64,000 bases of DNA from Aquamicrobium sp. LC103 (GTDB lineage: Bacteria; Pseudomonadota; Alphaproteobacteria; Rhizobiales; Rhizobiaceae). Position numbers and translations under genes: made by a program. Positions 60,401 through 64,000 of the stretch are shown here, piece after piece. The stretch covers positions 1 through 64,000 of the forward strand of contig NZ_LBCQ02000005.1 in the NCBI RefSeq assembly GCF_001014615.2. Direction: 5' to 3'. Below the pieces are notes generated by a model. That model was given only the letters and a program-made list of their open reading frames with translations. It searched no databases and had not been told where the DNA came from. Within the stretch, counting starts at the first letter, position 1, and every line of letters begins with the position of its first letter.

Positions 60401-61869
60401 AGCTGCCGCGCTACATGGTGCCTGCGGCCTTCGTGCTGATGGATGCGTTTCCGCTCAATCCGAACGGCAAGGTCGATCGCAGGAAGCTTCCCGCGCCGGA
60501 AACGCCGACCAGTCTCAAGACGCCGCTTGCGCCGCGCAACGACACGGAAGAGATCCTGCTCGGTGTCTGGAAGCAGGTGCTGGGCCGCGACGACATCGGC
60601 GTCGAGGACAATCTGTTCGATCTCGGCGGCGATTCGATCGGAGCGATCCGGATCGCCGCGGGAGCGCGCGGCCGTGGCCTCGTGCTGGCGCCGGGACAAT
60701 TGTTCGAGCACCAGACGGTCGCGGCGCAGGCCCTGATCGCTGAACCACCGAAGCGCGGGACCGCGTTGGAGGTCAGTCTCTGGCAGCGCTGGCGGGCCGG
60801 TGCCGCCGACGAACCTTGGGTGGTGAGCTTCCCGCTGGCGGCCGGAGGAACGCGGGTCGCCGAGGCCCTTGCTTTCGTCGCCCGGCACCATGCTTGCCTG
60901 GACGGGCGTTTCGGCGGCCTGAAAGTCCTTGCCAAACGCCTTTCCGGCGACGCGATGCTGCAATGGGCGAACGAAGGGTTCGACGCGGATCATTCATGGC
61001 ACGCCCTGTTGATGGGGGCGGAAGGCGATGCCGAACTCGCGCTCGCGGTTCCTCCGCTTCTACTCGACCGGCAGTCGTTGCCTAGGCTCGCCGCGGACGT
61101 CAGGGAGGTGGTGGCGCGCTTGAGTGCGGGAGCCGACCCCGCATTGCAGGCGATGGGCGATTACCGAGCCTGGCTCGAGGGCGGCGAGCCGACGCCAAGA
61201 TCCTCGACCGCCGCGGATACCGGCGCGGCCCAGGCGGCCGCCATGGCCGACGGCGGTGCGCTCATTTTCGATGACGCCGACACACGGAGGCTGCTCGATG
61301 CGGCACGCGATCTGGAAACGTCGGCGGAACTGGTGATCCTGACCGCTGTGGCCCACGCCGTGTTGGAGGCCAACGGTGCCGAGCAGGCCGAAGTCGATCT
61401 CCTGACTTCCTCGCGGTTCGGTCTCGGCAATGGGCTTCGGCTGGCCGTGGGCAATTTCACGCGTCTCGTGCCGCTCTCCGTTTCCGCCTCGAACGGCGAT
61501 GTCGCGGCCAGGCTTGCCGCGACCGCCGCCATGCTCTCCGCACAGGGTGGTCAGGGCGTGGATCCTGCAGCACCAACCCGGTCCGATCTTGCGGTGGCGG
61601 TCTCTTCGACCGACGGCTCGAATCTCGCATGGCATTCCACACCGGCGACGGCCTTTCCGCCCGGCTATGCCTTGGCTGCCCATGCGCATGTTGCGGACGA
61701 CGCCATACGGATCGAGTGGTGTCACGATCCCGCGCGGTTTGCGTCGGCGGCCGTTCAGCAGGTGTCGCGTGCCTGCGAGGCATTCCTGCGCTCGGTCGAG
61801 CCGCGTGGAAAATCCGCGACCGCAAGGCTGGACCGGCTACTTTCTACCCTCAAGCAGCGGCAGGCCTGA
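57478..61869 (+). CDS. NRPS, C-A(Gly-like)-T-decayed epimerase
   Basis: A 1463-residue synthetase. N-terminal helix (EEQRAALRRELERRGIDWSRV) is a likely docking element. C: intact HHIVADG (His183-184). The A-domain code D-I-L-Q-L-G-V-I-W-K is one step from the glycine code. T: GGDSI (Ser1053), the carrier type found before E domains. The ~370 residues that follow are homologous in position and size to an E domain, but the active-site HHxxxDG is PPLLLDR (Pro1192-Pro1193 to Arg1198) and NYLGQ is missing. Epimerisation is therefore very unlikely, which would not matter if the residue is glycine. The ATG at 57478 overlaps the LLM stop (TGATG). Confidence 0.93.
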   Translation: MFGMQAAQVDPIEALRSRVAVLGEEQRAALRRELERRGIDWSRVAPPEETHRPSRLPLTPAQLHFWVQQQLKPESTAYLIAFSWRLRGTLDRDALQRSLQHIVDRHEPLRTSFAVTDGETWQNIQEKCDLPLGFTDLAAAPERLAKEVQGAAASAFNLARAPLLRAHLFRLAERDHTLVICMHHIVADGWSRGIFMRELAACYRAFSAGRDPELPPLQRSYGDFVLKQHEWLAGAGYEAQKRFWRDKLSGLDALELPTDRPRGSAHALSVTSGTALRTLPADLSQRVSALAGQLSATPFMVLLAAFKLLLHRYSGQSDLAVAVPVAGREDAASDVVGLFTNTLLLRTALDPALSFRGWLDRVRSTLADAFEHQEFPFPRVAEALDLGREASQNPLFQIMFQAQTAGYRQQNARTVDLGVADLEVTQEVLPLAETKFDLGWHIMEREDGLAVMVEYRTGLFDAARIERMIEHFEQLLRSVAGSPDGLLPTLDYMQPHERDALNLRGLGKNRPLPPLGVHQAISEIASGHADRTALVCEGRAWSYAELEQAAEALARHLLSVPGLERPGVRIAVSMPGKAYSVIAFLAILKMGAIYVPVDPKNPADRIAYILEDAEATVVLTRDPSFFPSHRCVDPTAFSDELPECALPASDPRRIAYILYTSGSTGRPKGVPIDHVGLLNQLCSLAREPGIAPGDRMLALTTPAFDISILEMLWPLSVGATVVMYDQDLLLAPRRLTDILDEHGITHLQATPASWRMLLDSGWVGRPGLIGLCGGEALDAQLAGRLVERIGSLWNVYGPTETTIWASALRVLPRHIEGGKVPIGGLLDNTQFHIFDGYLQPVPDGNPGELLIGGVGLSPGYWRRPALAAEKFVPNPSATTIAGERLYRTGDLVVRRPSGELEFIGRTDFQIKLRGYRIEIGEIESLLHEQAGVEQAIVVLDKPNERLVAYCLVDGSAASSDKGAMRRELRRALAAKLPRYMVPAAFVLMDAFPLNPNGKVDRRKLPAPETPTSLKTPLAPRNDTEEILLGVWKQVLGRDDIGVEDNLFDLGGDSIGAIRIAAGARGRGLVLAPGQLFEHQTVAAQALIAEPPKRGTALEVSLWQRWRAGAADEPWVVSFPLAAGGTRVAEALAFVARHHACLDGRFGGLKVLAKRLSGDAMLQWANEGFDADHSWHALLMGAEGDAELALAVPPLLLDRQSLPRLAADVREVVARLSAGADPALQAMGDYRAWLEGGEPTPRSSTAADTGAAQAAAMADGGALIFDDADTRRLLDAARDLETSAELVILTAVAHAVLEANGAEQAEVDLLTSSRFGLGNGLRLAVGNFTRLVPLSVSASNGDVAARLAATAAMLSAQGGQGVDPAAPTRSDLAVAVSSTDGSNLAWHSTPATAFPPGYALAAHAHVADDAIRIEWCHDPARFASAAVQQVSRACEAFLRSVEPRGKSATARLDRLLSTLKQRQA

Positions 61870-61870
61870 C

Positions 61871-64000
61871 GTGGCGGCCGTGGTCGATGCGTTCGAGATG
61901 CATCCCGCGCAGGCGGGAATGTTGCTGCATACGCTGATGGAGCCGCGCTCGGGCATCTATTTCGAGCAGCTCTGGTGCAGTCTCGACGGCGAACTGGACG
62001 TCGAGGCGTTTCGCGCTGCGTGGCGGCGCGTGATCGAGCGGCATGACGTCTTGCGTACCGAATGTCACTGGATCGACCTGCATCGCCCCGTCCAGGTCGT
62101 TTACGATCACGCCGAACCGGAATGGCATATCGAGGACTGGAGCGGCCTCGATTCGAGTGCCCAGGACGTCGCCTTTGAGGAATGGCTCAAGGCGGATCGA
62201 CAGCGTGGTTTTCGCATGGACGAGGCTCCGTTGCTCCGTTTCGCCCTGTTCCGGCTTGCCGGGAACCGGCACCGCTTCGTCTGGAGCTTCCACCATCTGT
62301 TGATGGACGGGTGGTGCGGCGCGTTGCTCGTACGCGAAATGTTGCGGCTTTACGCGGGCCAGCAGCCTGCGGCAGCCCCAACTCCGTACAAGCATTATAT
62401 CGATTGGCGCGCCGCACAGGATGCTGGGGCGGCTGAAGCCTACTGGAGGAACGAGCTTGCCGGGCTCGATGGCCCGACCGCGATCACGATCGCAAAGGGA
62501 ACGTCGGAGGCAAGCGAAGCGGTAGAACTGCGGGCGACGCTGTCACAGGAGTGCGCGGAGCGGCTGCGGACGCTCTCGCGCTCACGGCGATTGACGTTCG
62601 CGACCATCCTGCAAGGGGCGTGGGCCTTGCTCCTGGCGCGCTATGGTGAGCAGGACGACGTGGTTTTCGGGGCGGTGCAGTCGGGGCGACCGGCTGACCT
62701 GCCCGGAGCGGAAGACATGATCGGCCTGTTCCTCAACACGGTGCCCGTCCGCGTTCGGGTCGATGCCGACGGGAAGCTGGATTCCTTGCTGGAGGCCATC
62801 CAAGCCGGACAGGCCGGCCGGGAGCGCTTCGGGCATATCGGCCTTGCCGGCATCCAGCGTTGCAGCGGCCTTGGCGCCACGACATCCTTGTTCGACACGC
62901 TCGTCATCGTCGAGAATTATCCGCTCGGAATACTCGACGCGGTCGAGATGGAGGGACGCGCGCTTCGCATCGGCGATGCTGGAAGTCATGAGCGAACCAA
63001 TTTTCCGCTCACCCTGCGCGTTTTTCCGGGTGCGTCGGTCGAACTGGTTCTCGGTATCGATCCCTTGCAGATGGATCCGGAGGCCGCGCGCCGGCTGCTC
63101 GGACATTACGAGACGATCCTCAACGCATTCTGCGAACGGCCCGATGCGCGATTGTGCGAGCTGGACATGGTGGGGGCGGAGGAACGCGATTGCCTGCTGT
63201 CGCGCGGCCGTGGTCCAGCGTGCGCCGTGCCGTCGCCGCTTCCCCATCAGATCGTCGCGCGGGCGGAAGCCACACCCGGCGCCGTCGCGATCGAATTCAT
63301 CGGAGAGCAGGGGAGGCGGATCCTCACCTGTTCGGAGCTCGTCTCGCGCGCTGGAAAGCTGGCAACCACGCTGCGAGAAAGACAGCTCGATCGCGGGGCG
63401 GTGGTCGCCGTATGGATGGAGCGCAGCCCCGATCTGATTGTCGCTCTGCTTGGCGTGATGATGAGCGGCGCGGCCTATCTTCCGATCGACCCAGACTATC
63501 CGGACGAGCGCATCGACCACATGCTGCGGGACGCGGCGGTAGGGCTGATCGTCACCGACGCGATCAATGCCGGACGCGCGGAGCGGGTGTATGACATCGA
63601 CGTTCTGGTGCCCGGCGGCCATGCCGCGCTTGCGGCAACGCTCGAGATGGGTTCGGTCGAACCGGAGGACATGGCTTATCTGCTCTACACAAGCGGCAGC
63701 ACCGGCAGACCCAAGGGCGTGCCGATATCGCATCTCAACCTTGCCAATCTGATCGCCGCCATGTGTGAGCGGCCGGGGATCGGGGCCCGTGACCGGATGT
63801 TGGCCGTGACGACGGTCGGGTTCGATATTGCCGGCCTCGAAATTTTCGGCCCGCTCGTCTCGGGGGGTACCCTGGTGCTCACCGACGCGGCGACCTGTCG
63901 AGACGGGGTGCGTCTCGCGCGATTGATCGAGGAGACGGACGCCACCGTCATGCAGGCCACGCCGAGCGGATGGCGGATGCTGCTCAACGCCGGATGGCAG
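61871..64000 (+). CDS. NRPS, C-A (Gly-like), 3' end outside window
   Basis: GTG at 61871, one base after the previous stop, opens 710 codons that run unbroken to base 64000. The C domain begins MHPAQAGMLLHTLM, the DCL-like form, and has an intact FHHLLMDGW. The A domain follows (LLYTSGSTGRPKGVPI). Visible pocket residues are D-I-L (GFDIAGLE) and Q (VMQATPSGW), the start of the glycine code; the rest is cut off. The C domain has kept the D-donor form although the preceding E domain is decayed. A carrier domain and possibly more modules should lie beyond the edge. An ATG 10 codons later is an alternative start. Confidence 0.92.
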   Translation, partial: MAAVVDAFEMHPAQAGMLLHTLMEPRSGIYFEQLWCSLDGELDVEAFRAAWRRVIERHDVLRTECHWIDLHRPVQVVYDHAEPEWHIEDWSGLDSSAQDVAFEEWLKADRQRGFRMDEAPLLRFALFRLAGNRHRFVWSFHHLLMDGWCGALLVREMLRLYAGQQPAAAPTPYKHYIDWRAAQDAGAAEAYWRNELAGLDGPTAITIAKGTSEASEAVELRATLSQECAERLRTLSRSRRLTFATILQGAWALLLARYGEQDDVVFGAVQSGRPADLPGAEDMIGLFLNTVPVRVRVDADGKLDSLLEAIQAGQAGRERFGHIGLAGIQRCSGLGATTSLFDTLVIVENYPLGILDAVEMEGRALRIGDAGSHERTNFPLTLRVFPGASVELVLGIDPLQMDPEAARRLLGHYETILNAFCERPDARLCELDMVGAEERDCLLSRGRGPACAVPSPLPHQIVARAEATPGAVAIEFIGEQGRRILTCSELVSRAGKLATTLRERQLDRGAVVAVWMERSPDLIVALLGVMMSGAAYLPIDPDYPDERIDHMLRDAAVGLIVTDAINAGRAERVYDIDVLVPGGHAALAATLEMGSVEPEDMAYLLYTSGSTGRPKGVPISHLNLANLIAAMCERPGIGARDRMLAVTTVGFDIAGLEIFGPLVSGGTLVLTDAATCRDGVRLARLIEETDATVMQATPSGWRMLLNAGWQ

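Overview
The window looks like part of a chromosome or large replicon from an alphaproteobacterium, probably of the order Rhizobiales/Hyphomicrobiales. The DNA is GC-rich, the transport, TRAP and regulator families are typical of that group, and a TGA-N9-TCA element resembling the rhizobial iron-responsive (RirA) operator lies in the main divergent promoter region. This placement is an inference from gene content; no 16S or other marker is present. I saw no tRNA, rRNA, CRISPR array or insertion sequence.

Region 1 (1-2692) is the 3' part of a large unrecognised protein that starts left of the window and ends in a LysM-like segment. Region 2 (2863-8008, minus strand) is a seven-gene catabolic operon. 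A GntR/FadR regulator with its own operator leads an RpiB-type isomerase, a 3-hydroxyisobutyrate-type dehydrogenase and a polar amino-acid-type ABC transporter (two permeases, ATPase, binding protein). Region 3 (8514-16928) holds a metallo-beta-lactamase-fold protein and a TRAP transporter (binding protein, small and large permease) on the minus strand. Divergent to these are a short-chain dehydrogenase, a 3-ketosteroid-dehydrogenase-like flavoprotein and an EamA transporter, closed by a convergent IclR regulator. Region 4 (17158-20621) has a LysR regulator divergent from an ankyrin-repeat protein, a nucleoside deaminase and a CynX-type MFS transporter.

Region 5 (20513-64000, continuing off the right edge) is a hybrid NRPS/PKS cluster in two divergent operons separated by about 325 bp (49170-49494). 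The plus operon is FAAL-ACP, then KS-AT-KR*-ACP, an LLM flavin monooxygenase (MupA/Atu3671 type), C-A(Gly)-T-decayed E, and C-A(Gly-like, cut by the edge). The minus operon is TubC-docking-C-A-T-reductase, methyltransferase, class III aminotransferase, MbtH, two small unknown proteins, KS-AT-KR*-ACP, C-A(Ala)-T-Cy-A(Cys)-Ox-T, C-A(Gly)-T-C-T-E, C-T and a type II thioesterase. Eight successive minus-operon junctions are 4-bp ATGA overlaps.

Reading the parts together, the product is probably a fatty-acylated peptide-polyketide containing glycines, alanine and a cysteine-derived thiazole. It appears to be released reductively by the C-A-T-R module. The terminal reductase with a methyltransferase and aminotransferase, two PKS modules with abnormal KR domains, and the LLM monooxygenase recall the fabrubactin/anachelin siderophore family. 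I therefore propose an iron-regulated lipopeptide siderophore of that broad family. The Cy-A-Ox thiazole module, two modules without an A domain and a decayed epimerase are its unusual features. No phosphopantetheinyl transferase, TonB receptor or obvious dedicated exporter is in the window.
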